This document shows, in pieces, positions 32,814 to 45,400 of a stretch of DNA of 64,000 nucleotides. Location of the stretch: the NCBI GenBank assembly GCA_011634665.1, contig WAEK01000013.1, positions 790,501 through 854,500 of the forward strand, written 5' to 3'. Origin of the DNA: Mortierella sp. BCC40632 (Eukaryota > Mortierellomycota > Mortierellomycetes > Mortierellales > Mortierellaceae). The notes beneath the pieces were generated by a model. It had not been told where the DNA came from. It made no database searches and was given only the letters and a program-made list of their open reading frames with translations. A program made the translations under genes and the position numbers. The number at the start of each line of letters is the position of its first letter. The first letter of the stretch is position 1.

Positions 32814-33538
32814 TTATGCCTTCTTGCCCTCCATGGCCTTTCCTTGCTTGATCAGACCCTCCAAACGGAAAGCGCGTCCTGGGTTATCTCTGAGATAGAA
32901 CAACTTGGCTCTCCTGTAACCCTCACCCTTCTTCAACACCTTGATCGACTTGATCAAAGGAGAATAAAGCATATACTTCATCTCAACGCCCACCTTGAGG
33001 ATCACATTCCGGACGGTGAAATTGCTGCTGATACCACGACGATCCATGGCAATCAAAACACCAACAAAGGAGCTGGTCTTTTCTGTCGACATGGCGTTCA
33101 AGGTCTCAACAAGGATGACATCACCAGCACGAAGACATTCTGGGTGCTTCTTGTTGAAGAGTTTTGAACGACCATCCGTGCCCATGCGGTTGACTTCTTC
33201 ATTGTCGATAAGCTGCATCACTCCCTGTCCCTGTGTCTTTGGCTTGAACTGCTTTGGAACTATGACAGATGCTGGTGCGGTGTATACAGGCTTTGTGGCA
33301 ACAGCTATGATATATATGCGAGAAACACGGAAAGAAGAGAGAAGGCGGAGTGCCTTTCCATTAGTGTCAAGCGTCTCTCTTTCTTCTTTTCTTCTTTCTC
33401 TTCGGGATGTGATCAGTCTCTGGGCAGTCCTGAGCTGAGATGAACATGTGTCGAGGCAGTACCCTTGGCGGCGGTGGAGGCGAGTCTGGTCTGAAAAAGA
33501 CCCGTCATGCGAGTTACTGTCCGTGTGAAGGAGAACAT
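32814..33538 (-). CDS. IMG1: Mitochondrial ribosomal protein bL19m
   Basis: The model is complement(join(32814..33304, 33463..33538)), 188 residues. Exon 1 encodes an Arg-, Thr- and Ser-rich presequence (MFSFTRTVTRMTGLFQTRLA) typical of matrix targeting. Exon 2 holds the L19 domain: RAGDVILVETLNAMSTEKTS, FVGVLIAMDRRGISSNFTVR, GVEMKYMLYSPLIKSIKVL, RRAKLFYLRDNPGRAFRLEG. bL19m sits at the subunit interface of the large mitoribosomal subunit. Splicing joins G|GTACTG to CATAG|CT in phase. The name follows yeast IMG1; MRPL19 is the metazoan name. Confidence 0.9.
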
Positions 33539-34267
33539 GGCCGTGTATGTGTGGGTGAGTGGATGAGTGAGTGTATGTGTCCGATGCGCTCGACTCTAGA
33601 ATAAACGGGAAAATGGTCCAAAGGCTCTGACTATGGCGGAAGACGAACACTGACTGACCTACCTCTCAGCAGGAACAGGGAGCGCAACAAAACAACAAAC
33701 CAGTCTGTGGCTTGTTTATTTCGACTGCTGTTGACTGACTGTTGTAGAGTGGAGAGGGGGGCATTGTCCCTTTTCTCTTTTTTTCTCTTTCGCGTGTGTT
33801 GCATGCATCAAGTGGAAGAGTGCTTTTCATCTTCCCATGTTAGGGAACAGTTCATTAGTCTTGATGTCATTGGATGGGAGGAAGATAGTGAGATGCAGAT
33901 GTGTGGATGTAGGTGGGTGTAGGATGGGTATAGTAGGAAAGTGAGCGAGTAAGAAGTGTGCGGGCGAATAGGGTTGCAGATGGGTTGAACGAGTGAGTGA
34001 GTGGCACAAAAGGACAAAGAGCCAAAACAGGCCGCAAGGTCAACTCGAATAGGACAAAAATAGACAGAGCGAGGCAGGGAGTTGGTCCTGAGGCGCCCAA
34101 ATATGGCTGACCCTGTTCTGCTCAACAGTTCTCTTTCTCTTTTCTCGCTCTTTTTTTCTCCATCCCTGTTTTTCTTTTTTTTCTTTTTCTCTTTTGCATC
34201 CTCATTCATCATCATCTAGCTCTCGAGCCATCTCCTTCTCCTACTCTTCCTCCTCCTCCATTAGACA
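33539..34267. other. Divergent spacer, bL19m / secreted protein
   Basis: A 729-bp spacer with GAGT- and CT-rich stretches close to each start codon. No gene; both promoters are expected here. Confidence 0.5.
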
Positions 34268-34912
34268 ATGCGTCCTCTCACTATGGCTCAGTCTGCATTC
34301 CGCCCCTTTTCCTTCTTCCTCTTGGTGGCCCTCGTCCTCGCCACCTTTGTGCCTTCTCTCTCCGTCTCGGCCCAGTCTCCCATTTGCCACTCTTGCATCG
34401 TCGGTGCTATCCCCACCGTCCAGGATTGCGCAGGTCTCTCTGCTGCCCAGATGACGGAACTCGATACCATCATCGTCGGCATGAAGGCTACCAAGGCCAT
34501 CGAGAGCTACAAGACCAGTGACCCTGCTGGCTTTAAATGCTTGACGGCGTTGATGTGGGATATTGTCGAGTACAAGGGCAAGTTGTGGGGTACCTGCCTT
34601 GATACCACCAAGTGCGCTTGGCCCGAGATGATGCAGTGGCTCGAGATGATTCCCAAGATGGCTGCTATCTATGGTTCTCCTAACCCACCCGTAAGTTGTG
34701 TGGACCCTTCTTCTTTCTTTCCTTGTTCTGTCTCTCTGCCTTGCCTCCTGACTACAACGCCCGGGATTCCTGTTTGCTCTCGAAGGCCCTTGACTGAAAT
34801 TAATGGCTCTCTGTTTTCTCTCTTTCACATCGAACACAAAATTCTTTTTGGTCGTGAATGTAATCAACAACAAACCTACTAGGCCCAGGTCCTGAAGAAC
34901 GGTCCTGCATAA
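34268..34912 (+). CDS. Secreted cysteine-containing protein
   Basis: The model is join(34268..34690, 34883..34912), 150 residues. An N-terminal hydrophobic segment (PFSFFLLVALVLATFVPSLS) and an SVSA|QS site indicate secretion. The mature part begins with a CHSC motif and has six cysteines in total (CHSC, DC, KC, TC, KC). It is predicted helical (TELDTIIVGMKATKAIES, WPEMMQWLEMIPKMAAIYG). The last exon adds only AQVLKNGPA. If the ACTAG acceptor were not used, the frame would run to 34882 and gain about 55 hydrophobic and serine-rich residues, so the spliced form is preferred. Met6 (34283) is an alternative start. Function and family are unknown. Confidence 0.75.
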
Positions 34913-35478
34913 AAAAAAAAATAAGAAAAGAAAAAAATAATAGGTGTGAGCTAGAGAAAGTGGAGACACCTTCGGGATGGATGCGGACAAACCGACAACC
35001 ACGCTGGCACGTTCAGTTTCGGACTATCCCTTCCCCCCCCTTCCATCTCTTTTCACCGTAGTCTTTTTTCTTTCTCTTGTTTCCTCCTGATCCACGAACG
35101 ACGAAAAAAAAAAAAAAAAGACATTGACAGAAACTATGGATTTATCAAAGGCATTGTGGACCCATGGACCAAAGGGGATTCAAAAAAAAAAATAGTCAAG
35201 CTATCAATGGGCGTAAAATTGGGACTATTTTATCTTTGTACGCGTCTTTTGGATGAAGGAGGTCTAGAGAGAGAGAGAGAGAGAGAGGTCATAATTGCGC
35301 CACCACACTCTTTTTTCTACATCTCTCTCTCACATTCTCAACCAATCACCAATCATCTGTCCCTGTAATCACATCCTGTTCTCACAAAATATCTTCCGTA
35401 TGCCTTCTTTTGACTCTGGCTCCTTGGTATCATCACTTCTCTCTTGACACTGATCCTTGCTTGCGTTCTACCTCAAAG

Positions 35479-35512
<34 letters not shown>

Positions 35513-35936
35513 AGCAAAACCGCTTTTAAAAGAGACTTCTCTCATGCCATGACATTTTTCTAAGACGAAGCTCTTTATTGCACTGGAAGAAGAGGAAGGG
35601 GGAAAAGAGAATGGACACATGCTGCGTCAAAGAGTCGAGGGAGGGTGGTGATAAATAGTTGGTATCCCATTGAGGAGGAAGAGTGTCTGAATATATATTT
35701 GTTTTGTTTGTTTTGTTTGTTTGTTTGACGACTGGTCCAAGCTGAAAAAGAGAGAGAGAGAGAGAAAGAGATAGAGATCGTCCAAGAAAGAGAACGCGAG
35801 TTCTCCTTTCAAAAGAAGAGGCGCGCACGTCCCTTTTTTTTTTTTTTTTTCTTTTTTCCTTTTTTTTTTTTTTTTCCCCTCTCTGATTCAGTTTTGGTCA
35901 ATCAAACACTTTTTTTTGAAATTGAAAAAACTCTCC
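34913..35936. other. Spacer between the secreted protein and RPEL genes
   Basis: Contains A30 at 35481-35510 and several GA and CT microsatellites (for example 35271-35288). No gene seen. Confidence 0.5.
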
Positions 35937-37482
35937 TTAGGCGACCTCTCCCTCTGCTAGGACAAGGCAAAGAAAAAGAAAAAAAGAAGAAAAGTTAGTA
36001 CAATTTAGATTGTGTACAAGAGCTATTGTTGCTAGTAAGAAAGTAAAAGTAGGTTGACTCACCAAGGATGTGCCTCTCGACAAGATTTTCTTGAGTAGGG
36101 CGATCCTGGATCTTGGTGTTGAGTTTGTCCTCCAGTTGCGATCGCATCAACTCGGCCTGCTTTCCTTGAAGCGCAGGCGCAATATGAATGTCTATCAAGT
36201 CACATGAACCCATTCGAGACAAACGAATTAATGGAATGAAAACAGACCCTGTTGGTATAGTAGGAGGCATAGAAAAACAAGGAGAGAGAGAGAGAGGCTA
36301 AGGAGGGAGGAAGCGACAACACATACCATGCAAAATATTGTGGTCGACCAGTTCGGAAGCACTAGGTCTGTTCTCGATCTTGTGCGCCAATGCGGTCTCC
36401 AGCTTGGCCCTCTTTAGCTCCTCTGCATGCTGTTGAAGAGCTGGGGCAATTTTGGGGTCTAATCAAAGAGAGAAAGAGCAAGAGCAAGAGCGAGAGTGAG
36501 TGAGTGAGTGAGCCAACGTTCAGGCAATTAGTTGGACTATGCCTGCCATGTGTACACCTTGTGTTCAAGAAAGAAAACCCTATTGCTTTCTAGATTGGAT
36601 GGACCCTCTTGGTCATTCACCCTTTGATAGGGAAACCTCCTTGGCTGTCTCTCTCCCCTCCTCCCCCCTTCCTTCTCCCCTACTCTATAGAAAAAGAGAG
36701 GAGGAAGAGGAAGAGGAAGAGGAGAGAGAAAGGACATCCTTACTTCAGCACCCCTCGTTCCTCCTCTTCCCTCCCTCCTTCTTCCTCTTCCACTTCCGTC
36801 CTCGAGAGCGTAAGCCAAAAGCTGAGTGTGGACGAGAAGGGTCAAAGCTCTGGGACATTTGTTGCTCTGGGAACTTGGTACTGCACGCTCGGGTCGGTAC
36901 TACTCAAGAGGCCCGGGACCGCAATTGGGTCCACTCAAGTATTTTTTTTTTTTTTTTTTTTTTTTTTTGCTCTCACGCTATTCCTTTATCCCTTTTTTTC
37001 TTGTTGGTTGGTCCACGTTCATTCGACGATACAAGCTGCACCAAGCCGGAAAACAAGGCATATCCTTTATCTCTCTCGCTTTATCTCTCTCTTTCTCTTG
37101 ACCTGTTTTTTTTTTTTTTATCAGAAGAAAAAAAAAAAAGGGCTCCATACCTTTTGAGGATGTTCTTCTCAACCAGTGACTGTGCATCCGGACGCTGCTT
37201 CAGGAACTTTTCCAGATCCTCGTTCGATTTGCGCATTTGGTCTGAATCGTATATAGTCCATTATCATTTTTTTTCCTATTGTCGTCCAAGCCAAAAAAGT
37301 AGGGGGAGACAGGGTAGGATAGGGTAGACAGAGAAACAAGAAAGAATTCAGCATGAGTATTGCAGGTCCAAGAGTTGCCAAAAGAGTCGCGTTTCTTTTT
37401 TTTTTTTTTTTTTTTTCGCCTTACCAGGTAGGGGGATGAAAAACAGGTGTGGAGGAGAAAGATGAGAGGATGGCACCATCAT
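35937..37482 (-). CDS. RPEL-repeat (actin-binding type) protein, 5' part uncertain
   Basis: Exons seen on the minus strand are 37241-37151, 36458-36327, 36191-36063 and 35956-35937. They encode three repeats of the RPEL type, each ending RPxxxxLVexxIL: RPDAQSLVEKNIL, RPSASELVDHNIL and RPTQENLVERHIL, with IAPALQxxxxEL linkers. The protein ends AEGEVA. RPEL motifs bind monomeric G-actin in animal MRTF and Phactr proteins; fungal members are poorly studied. A start at ATGATG (37482) followed by a donor at 37421-37422 (G|GTAAGG) joins in phase to the first repeat but gives an odd hydrophobic leader. The junction between 37151 and 36458 is out of phase (2 to 1), so a small exon is probably missing from my model. 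Confidence 0.65.
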
Positions 37483-38946
37483 GAGCAGGATACACAAAGA
37501 GCAGCGAGACGTGTGTATGTGTGGGTGTGTGTGTATCGAGACCGCGAGAGTGAGAAAGAGAGCAAAGACACGAAGTTAGAAAGTGTGGAGAGAGAAAGAG
37601 AGAGGAGACGGAGGTCACAGAGTAAAGCAGTCAGTCAGTGACTGACTTGACCCATGTTGATGAAGTGCGAGTCCCATGCCCGAGAACCAAGAGACAAACA
37701 ACATGCAAAGACAGGCACATGTGAAAAAAAGACGCGGTTCCAACAAATTAATGAATGTGTGTTACCCATGGTGAATGCTTGAGAGTGTGTGGGTGAACTA
37801 GTGAACAAGTGAGTGAGTGAGTGAGTGAGTGAGTAAGTGAGCGAGAGTAGGTGGGAATTGAATGGGTCAATCGGATTGTAAGTAACACGAAAAAAGTGAG
37901 CAGGCTGGGGGGTGGGGCAGGTGTGGGTGGAGAAAGAGAAAAAAAAAAAAAAAAAAAAAAAGGTGGAAAAAAAAAGGAGAAAGAAAATATAAAAGCGTGT
38001 CGAGGAGGAGGACGACGAGAAGGAGGAGCCGATGAATTGGCTGACCAGGATGACCGTGTGCGTGCTGTTCACAAGGGGGCGCGGCCCATCCTCAACCACG
38101 ACCTTCTGCTCGTCGTCCTCTGAAATGCCTCGACCCGTCCGTACTTTTCTGACACTCTATTCTGGGAGACGCGCCATGTCGTATGGGCAGATGACCCACA
38201 TATGCTCCTCTTCCTCCTTGCTGTTGCTGTTGTTGCTGTTGCTGTCGTTCTGTTATTATTGCTGCTGCTCTATCAAGATATGCTCTGCACTGCTTCGGCC
38301 TTTTTTTCTCTTTTTTTCTTTTCGCTTGTGTGCTTTTCTGCTTATCCTTGTCTGTCTGTTCTCCCTGTGTGTGTTTGGACCACTACAAGACAAAAAATCG
38401 TAACAAAGTAGCGGGTCTCGACTGACCAAACCTAACCAATATTCGCTTGTCATTTGTCACTCTTCTCTTTCTCTCTCTCTCTCTCGTTGTCCCACGGACC
38501 GTCGTCATCTCGACGGTGGCTCTCTCACTCACAGCCTTCCGACCTGTTGACCATCCCTAATCATCCCTAACACGGCTAGTTATTTCACACACACACACAC
38601 ACACGCTCACGCACACACGCTCACACACAGACATTCATTCATTCACACACACAAGCAGTAGCAGTTCTCTTTGTCCCAAGTTCAATGAATCCCTAATCAT
38701 TACTGTAATGGTCAAGTTTGATATGCAATAAAGTATGTATTGAATGATAGAAAACTATATACAGGCGGTGGTCATGCCACCTAGAAATGCAAAGAGAGTA
38801 GAGAGTATAGAGAAAGAAAGAAAAAACAGAAAAAAGGACTTGGTATAGACCATCGAGCATGTTCGGTTGAGCGAGACCATTAGGCTCAATGGTGATGATC
38901 ATGATGGTGATGATGATCAAAGAAAAGAGAACGCTCCTTCTAGATT
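37483..38946. other. Spacer with one orphan exon candidate
   Basis: GAGT, CA and CT microsatellites dominate (for example 37807-37836 and 38588-38660). On the minus strand 38119-38073 is framed by CATTTCAG and a GTGAAC donor and reads DDEQKVVVEDGPRPL. It could be a 5' exon of the RPEL gene, but its phase does not fit the first repeat exon, so it is not added to that model. Confidence 0.4.
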
Positions 38947-40197
38947 CTAGTCAAGGTCCATATCCATGATCCTATCCTCCAGCTCCTGAATTGGGCTATT
39001 GTCCGTGGCAAGAGTATGAAAGCCAAAGTCATCTTGTTCATCATCGTCCAACTCTTCAATACGCGCCACCATAGAGATCTCGTCGTCGTCAAGATCTCGA
39101 GCAAAGATCTTGGGTGAGCTCGGTCTCCTCGTGGGCGTCCGGATGAGAGAAGAAGGAGATCCGGCAGGTGGACGGTAAAGGATCAACTCATGTCCTTGAG
39201 GTTCATAATCTGAAGCCTTTGTCTCCAGTGGTCTGTGGGTCCACCGATAATTGAGCAGATCGTCGACGCCGTCTCTTAGCGTAAAGGCTCGTGGGCCTTC
39301 ATATCGGATCAAAGCCATGGAATCTGACCTTGAAGAGTTGGCGTCTTGAGCATTGGATTCCTTGTTCTTTTCATTCATGTCGTCTTCTTGGTCCATCGTG
39401 CTGAATACTGAGGATGGTCTTTGTTCGGACTGGTAGCCCAAGTCCATATCGCGATCCACCAGAGAGCCGCTATTCCTTGTCTTGGGGTCAATGGCTTGGC
39501 TGGGGTGCCTTTGAGGCCTCCCATCTGAGGAAGGAGTAGATTCGCGTGAGCCCCAGAACATGGGTGGATCCCGTCGTACACGCTTTGTGGGCGAAGGCGT
39601 TGCTGGAGCGTGGTCCATGGTTGACAAGAGCGAGCCGTCGTCCTGGACATCAAACACTTCCCGCAGGGGTTCACTTTGAGAGGAAGCATCAGCAATGCTG
39701 TCCCGTCGTCGCTTGTGGTCACTCTCCCCCAAATGCAGCGGCTGAAGTTCCTCTCCTGAGCTTAGATCAACAATGCTTGGGCCCTCCAAAGATCGAGACG
39801 GCGAGACCCGCGCGTTGGTGTCTGTGCTCTGAAGAATAGATGACCGAGCATGGGGTTCTTCTACAATCGCCTCAGAAGGTGACTGGGCAAAAGAGTCTTG
39901 CGGAAAGGATGTCTGGAGAGGTGGAAGGAATGATCGCTTTGCTCTCTTGGATGGTCGTGGTCGTGACAAAGTAACTGGTGGTTCTTGGAGCGAGGCGTCA
40001 AGAGCCTCGGTGAATTCAGGTTCGAAATGAAGTGCTCGCTTCTTGGTTTGCTGCTTGTTCGGTGTTGGTATGGGGCCTTGGTGAGGCTCACGACCCTGCA
40101 GCGTGTCTACCTGTTGGAGTTTGGAGGCAGCAGCTGGATCGGCGCTGTAGCGGCTAAAGGGGTCCGCGTGGTGGGCATACATAACAGCGCTAGGCAT
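38947..40197 (-). CDS. Unrecognised disordered protein
   Basis: A 416-residue open frame without introns, starting MPSAVMYAHHADPFSRYSAD. Most of it is predicted disordered: Ser/Pro/Gln rich, with basic clusters (KKRALHF, RPRPSKRAKRS, HKRRR, TKRVRRD) that look like nuclear-localisation signals and many SP sites (for example SPSRS, TPSPTKR). The best-ordered part is near residues 293-345 (ALIRYEGPRAFTLRDGVDDL, ELILYRPP). The C-terminus is acidic (ELEDRIMDMDLD). I do not recognise a family; a nuclear regulatory role would be a guess. It is divergent from the C9orf72 gene across about 1 kb. Confidence 0.6.
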   Translation of the reverse strand: MPSAVMYAHHADPFSRYSADPAAASKLQQVDTLQGREPHQGPIPTPNKQQTKKRALHFEPEFTEALDASLQEPPVTLSRPRPSKRAKRSFLPPLQTSFPQDSFAQSPSEAIVEEPHARSSILQSTDTNARVSPSRSLEGPSIVDLSSGEELQPLHLGESDHKRRRDSIADASSQSEPLREVFDVQDDGSLLSTMDHAPATPSPTKRVRRDPPMFWGSRESTPSSDGRPQRHPSQAIDPKTRNSGSLVDRDMDLGYQSEQRPSSVFSTMDQEDDMNEKNKESNAQDANSSRSDSMALIRYEGPRAFTLRDGVDDLLNYRWTHRPLETKASDYEPQGHELILYRPPAGSPSSLIRTPTRRPSSPKIFARDLDDDEISMVARIEELDDDEQDDFGFHTLATDNSPIQELEDRIMDMDLD

Positions 40198-40543
40198 CGG
40201 GGGGGACGAGAGTTGGTGGCGGAGAGAATGGAAGGAATGCTTTTAGCGAGGAATGCAAGGGTTAGGGATGAAGAGAGTGAGTGAGTGAGTGAGTGAGTGA
40301 GTGAGTGAATGAGAGAAGGAGTGAGAGTGAAAGAGAAGGAGTGAGAGTGAGAGTGACAAAGTGACAGAAGGGTCAGTGGCGGCGAGTGGGCAGGTCCGAG
40401 ATGGGATCAGGCGCCTTGCTGGTGCAGGTGGGCGGTTTATATGGGCGGGCCACTCTCCACTCTCCAGGAGACAGAAGCAATGGATTGTGCGAGAACCTTC
40501 AAATCATCCAAAAGTTACTGTGACTGCTGAGCCCGGGGAACAA

Positions 40544-40589
<46 letters not shown>

Positions 40590-41232
40590 CAGACTCGAGT
40601 CACGACTGCCTGATGATAGAGAGGCAGCTGGAGAGACCTGCCTGAATGGCTGTCGTTGGATCTATCCTCGGGACCAGGGAGGGCAGGACCAGTCGTCTCA
40701 TATTGCCTAGGCGAGAGATCGTGTCTGTCCTTCTGTCTGTCTATCTATCTGTCTCTCTGTGTGTGTGTATGCTCTAGGTGACTACTGCACGCGACGGTGC
40801 CAGGATACACCGATGCTTGCTGCTGCAGGACAAGTTCTTACGAAAGAGAAAGCGCTACTGCTTGCCTACCTGTACTGCAGCCTGGTGTGACTGGCCAGTC
40901 AATGGTAGTGGTAGTGGTGGTGGTGGAGGAGGGCTGGTGCGCCTCATCGCATGAATCATTCGATTGACCATCGATCCTCACACACTCACACACACTCGCA
41001 CTCTCTCTCACTCACTCTCTCACTCTCTCTCCCTTTCACTCTCTTTTTTCTCTCACTCACTCTCTCTCTTTCTCTCTATCCCACACACTCTCTCATTCAC
41101 TCTCACTTTATCTCTCGTTCTCCCTTCTGTTCATTTCCTCATCACTGTGTCATCTGCCTTTCTTCGACTAGCACCTCGTTGCCCCCACCTTACACCCCGC
41201 CTTGCTTCGCCTCTGGATCGCGCTTCATATGC
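40198..41232. other. Divergent spacer with microsatellites, unknown gene / C9orf72
   Basis: Contains a GAGT repeat (about 40275-40309), a CT repeat (about 40543-40586), TCTG repeats near 40730-40752 and a CT/CA-rich block at 40980-41110. An ATG at 40951 is in frame with the C9orf72 gene but would encode only the translated CT/CA block (His, Thr, Ser, Leu), so this is treated as its leader. Confidence 0.5.
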
Positions 41233-42361
41233 ATGTCAGGCCATGGAGAAGACGACGCCCATCGGCCTCCTACCATCCCGACCCTAGCCACATCCTCAGA
41301 GATCCCGCTCGACCCAAAGCCTGCCCCTAACTCATGCCCCGCTCCCATCTCTACCAACGCCCCTCCAGACAGTAGGCGCGCTGTCGTCCATTCCAATGGC
41401 CCAGCCATATCCTCACCACCACCACATTCGCATCCATCCCCTCCTGCCCCTGGCTCTCCTCCTTTGACCAAGACAAGGAATGCAGCCCCAAAGAGTCTTC
41501 CTTCGGGCTCGATTGCCCAAGCCCAGGCCCAGTTCACAGCTTCGCTCGGTCTTGCCTCCCAACACCTGTTACAGCAGCAGACTCAACAGCATTCACACCA
41601 GCATCAGCACCAGCACCAGCACCAACATCAGTACCAGCACCAGCACCAGTCGTCGCCATCCCCGCTTCAGGTGAATACCAAAGCTTGCGCGACCACCTCG
41701 CCACCCACACTGCATTTAGTCCCTGCTACGCCTGGACCACCTACCTCCTCCACAAGCGTTGCCAATAAGCTCACCAAACAGGCCTCTTCAACGGATCTGC
41801 CGACCTCAAACCCATCGACTCTGTCCAAGCACAAGGGTCTGCCTGTCTCGCCACTCTTGGTCACGCCAAAGGAAGAAAAGGCCCACGGGACCATCTGGGG
41901 CCTCTGGGACCATGATGATGCTCACACTGGGTCTTTGAGCAAACCTTCGAGCAAAGTCGGGATTGCGAGCAAAGGAGTGCCTAGCACGTCAGGATCGGCC
42001 AAGATCGTGACCTCCATGGGGGCCGAGTCTGGACGAAAAGCCCTTCTCGCGCTCCAGAGTGTTGCAGCCGAGGAAGGAGCACCTATCTCGAGTGGTGGTA
42101 AGAACAGCACTCCCCTTTCCCTTCCCCCCCGAAACCAAGGACGCGTGTCCTCTGAAGGATGACTGGATAGCCATGGAGAGCACGCGACATGAATGGGGAG
42201 AAGGGGAGAGAGAGAAGGAGGAAAGGGGAGACTGACAGACAACAGACATGAAGAAGAAGAAAAGGATTATTTTTGTATTCCTCTTGTTGTTGTTCTCGTT
42301 GTTCTTATTGCTGTTCTTTCTTTTAATGACCATTCCGGAGAACCATTGTAACTCACCCGAC

Positions 42362-42410
<49 letters not shown>

Positions 42411-45400
42411 AACCTGTGACTCGAACCATGATGTGTTCTGTATAGGTCCACGAAAGAAACCATCGACACAACAACTTTCGTCCAAGTTTACAATCCTAGC
42501 TCCACCGCTCTCATCTACGCTCTCGGTTGCCTCTGCGCCGGTCTCGCCATACAAGGATCGCGACGTGGACTCGATCGGAACAGGCGTGTCTCAGACACCG
42601 TTCGAATCCTTCTCATTACCCGCAACACCGACTGCTACCGACAACCGGTCGCACTGTCTCCCCGACAATGGATTCTTTCTCGCTGTCATGTCCATCTACT
42701 GGTCTAACCTAGTCGGTCCACGGATAGAGCAGGTAACGAAAAAATCGCTCGAGATGCCCAGCGTGGGTGAAAAAGGAATGGAATAGGAAGAACCCATTAC
42801 TAGCAGCTGATGTAATGGCTCGTGGACACTGCAAGGGAGAATGGGAGAGAGAGAGAGAAGAGAGACATGGAGAGGAGAGCAGGTCACTCACAGGGCTTGT
42901 CCACCAAACAAAATGTCTAACCTTGAACTCCTCACTATTTTTTACAATCGTTAAATGAACGACTCTGGTGGTACAGATATGGACACCGAGAGTGGGCTGT
43001 CCGGACGAGTCGACTCTCAGTCTGTTGGCTAAGCAAATCTTGAATGGAGAGGTAATGCGGACGTCGGACATGGTCGAACCAAAGATGGTTATCCTGCAGG
43101 ACGAAGGTAACGGACACGGGAAGTGGAATAAGGGTACATCTCTTCCAGTATCTCTACGAGGAAGAGAAACCCTTTTGTCCATTGCGCCCGACTCTTTTTT
43201 TTTTTTTCCTCTGCCGCTTTGTTTGTTTTGTTTTTTTTTTTTTTTTTTTTTACTCGGCGTTAGAGCATGTGCTGGGAAAAGGGAATGCAAAAAGAGAGAG
43301 ATTCTCCTTACTGATCCGATCTATCTCCGTCGACACCCTCTTTTTTTTTTTTTATTGGCGACCAACAACATCTTGATCTTGAGCAGGACTCTTGGCCATG
43401 TCCTACCTCTACATGGCCAACCCCTCGACTGCCGACAGCTGTTCTTATAGCAATACGACCCTGAGTGCCACTACGGGAACATTGGCCATGTCAACAAAGT
43501 TTGTACTCAGTTTTGTCGTGCCTCTTGTATACCTCCAGAATTTCTCTGGCTTTTTCAGTGTTATGGCCGATCATGCCCCCGTCCTCATTGAAATTCTCCG
43601 CGGGCTGAGATCAGCTTTGGTAGGTGCAAAACTCTTAAGTTTTTTTTTTTTTGGACCCTTTCTTTGAAAATAGCCCTCTTGAGTGGTTCCTTGTCTTTTT
43701 GTACTATAAAGTGACTAACAAACCTTTTTTCACAAAATTCTCCTGCATACATCGCTCGCGTTGATAGAAACCAAGTATCGCTATGGACATGTTTGCTGAA
43801 GAACACTTGGTGCCATTTGTTGAAGATATCATGACAATGGAGGCTGTGGCAATGGCTGTTGAGGGTGCAAAGGTAATTCGGTCTCTGCTAGTGAACTTGA
43901 CTTTTGATTCTTACCTTTCTCTCTTTTTTTTTTCTACCAAGCTGGACCATTAGACTGACCAACACCCTTGTTTTTTTTTCTGGGTTGTCTATCCTGTCTT
44001 TTAGGTCAGCCATATAGCATTGGGACGGGAAGGAGATCAGGTCTTTGGGCGCGAATTCATCAATCGTGCCATTACTTCACACCTTCAAACAAACTGCTCA
44101 ACAGTAGTGGTCGGCAACAACATCACCATTATGAACATGGTAGCGTTTCTTTGCAAGCTGTATTCTGCAGTATCTCTGGACATGAAAACTCTCCCCTGCT
44201 CCCCTGAGAAACTCTTTTGGGCAACGAAATAGTATTCCTCATTCAATATCTGCCTCCTCTCTTTATTCCCCCCTCCTTCCTGTAGATGATTAACACGCTT
44301 GCATTATTTTTGTCCGCCGAAGATCGAGCAAAGTCATGTCATGCACGGAAACAACACCGCTATCTTCCAGATCTATACCTTCAAGGTATCTACACGCCCA
44401 CCATTGGAAAACAACAATCCCATTCTACAACCTCCTCCACGACAACTATTGCCATCGATGCCGAAACTGGATTACCGATCCGAAGATCGGATCGAAATTG
44501 TCGACTGTATCATATTCTCTCTTCACCCTTCCCGACCACCATTGTCGATACAGTACGCTGTAAAGTGGAACAGACGGAACGATTGCCCAAGTATCGGCAT
44601 TTAAGATCCGAGTATCGACGGGAACAGACCAAGTCGGTGATCGACCGATCCATCAGTCGAGCCTCGACATGGGTCAGTACTGGCGCTTCATCCTCGAATC
44701 AGGGGAACGGCAACAGTTTTGTATACCAGGGTTCTAACCCACTCTCGTCACAAAAATCAACTGGATCAGAGAATCATTCAGGAGGATTCTGGAGCAGTGG
44801 TTCGAGAGGCAGTAATGGAAGCAGTACGCGTGAAAACAATTGGACAGGTCTGGAGTGGAAAGGTCAAAAAGTCATCAAGCCCGTTACGACAGCGGCACCC
44901 ATGATTGAGAATTTGGTCCGATGTGTGGTTGGATTACCCTTTGAGATGCGGGAAGGCTACGTACGCCAATGGCGACGAGGCCTTGTCAAGCGCGCCATGG
45001 CGTTGGTCAAGTTTGTCAAGAAAGAAGGGTAGGACAAATGGTGGTTCTTTGTTTAATTATATTTATAGGGAAAACATTTCTATCACGAGATATGTTGCAT
45101 GGTCGATAAGATACTTAACGTAAATTTGGAATGGATTTTTTTTTTTTTATTTTTTTTATTTTTTCTCTAGTGTTGAGCTGGCGGAGCAAATCGAACAACA
45201 ACGGCTACAGCAGCTTCAACATGCGTCCCAACCGATCAAGCCGACCTCCAAGGGTAAGATGCCCACATCGACCCCACCCTCTTCTTTACTATCCTCTGCG
45301 AGCGGCAGTGTGCTTGATTCAGAGCTCGCCAATGACGAGGATGGATCCTCGACACCCTCACTTGGACAGGCGTCGTCACAATCACAATCGACCTCTCAAC

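Noticed and set aside
36540..37327. 262-residue plus-strand open frame rich in Ser, Leu and Phe
   Set aside because: It overlaps the RPEL exon on the other strand and consists of translated T and CT tracts.
37807..37836. CRISPR-like or satellite array from GAGT repeats
   Set aside because: Simple tetranucleotide microsatellite without spacers.
40951..41232. N-terminal extension of the C9orf72 protein from the ATG at 40951
   Set aside because: The extra residues are only the translation of a CT/CA-rich leader (His/Thr/Ser/Leu). The ATG at 41233 is preferred, but not proven.
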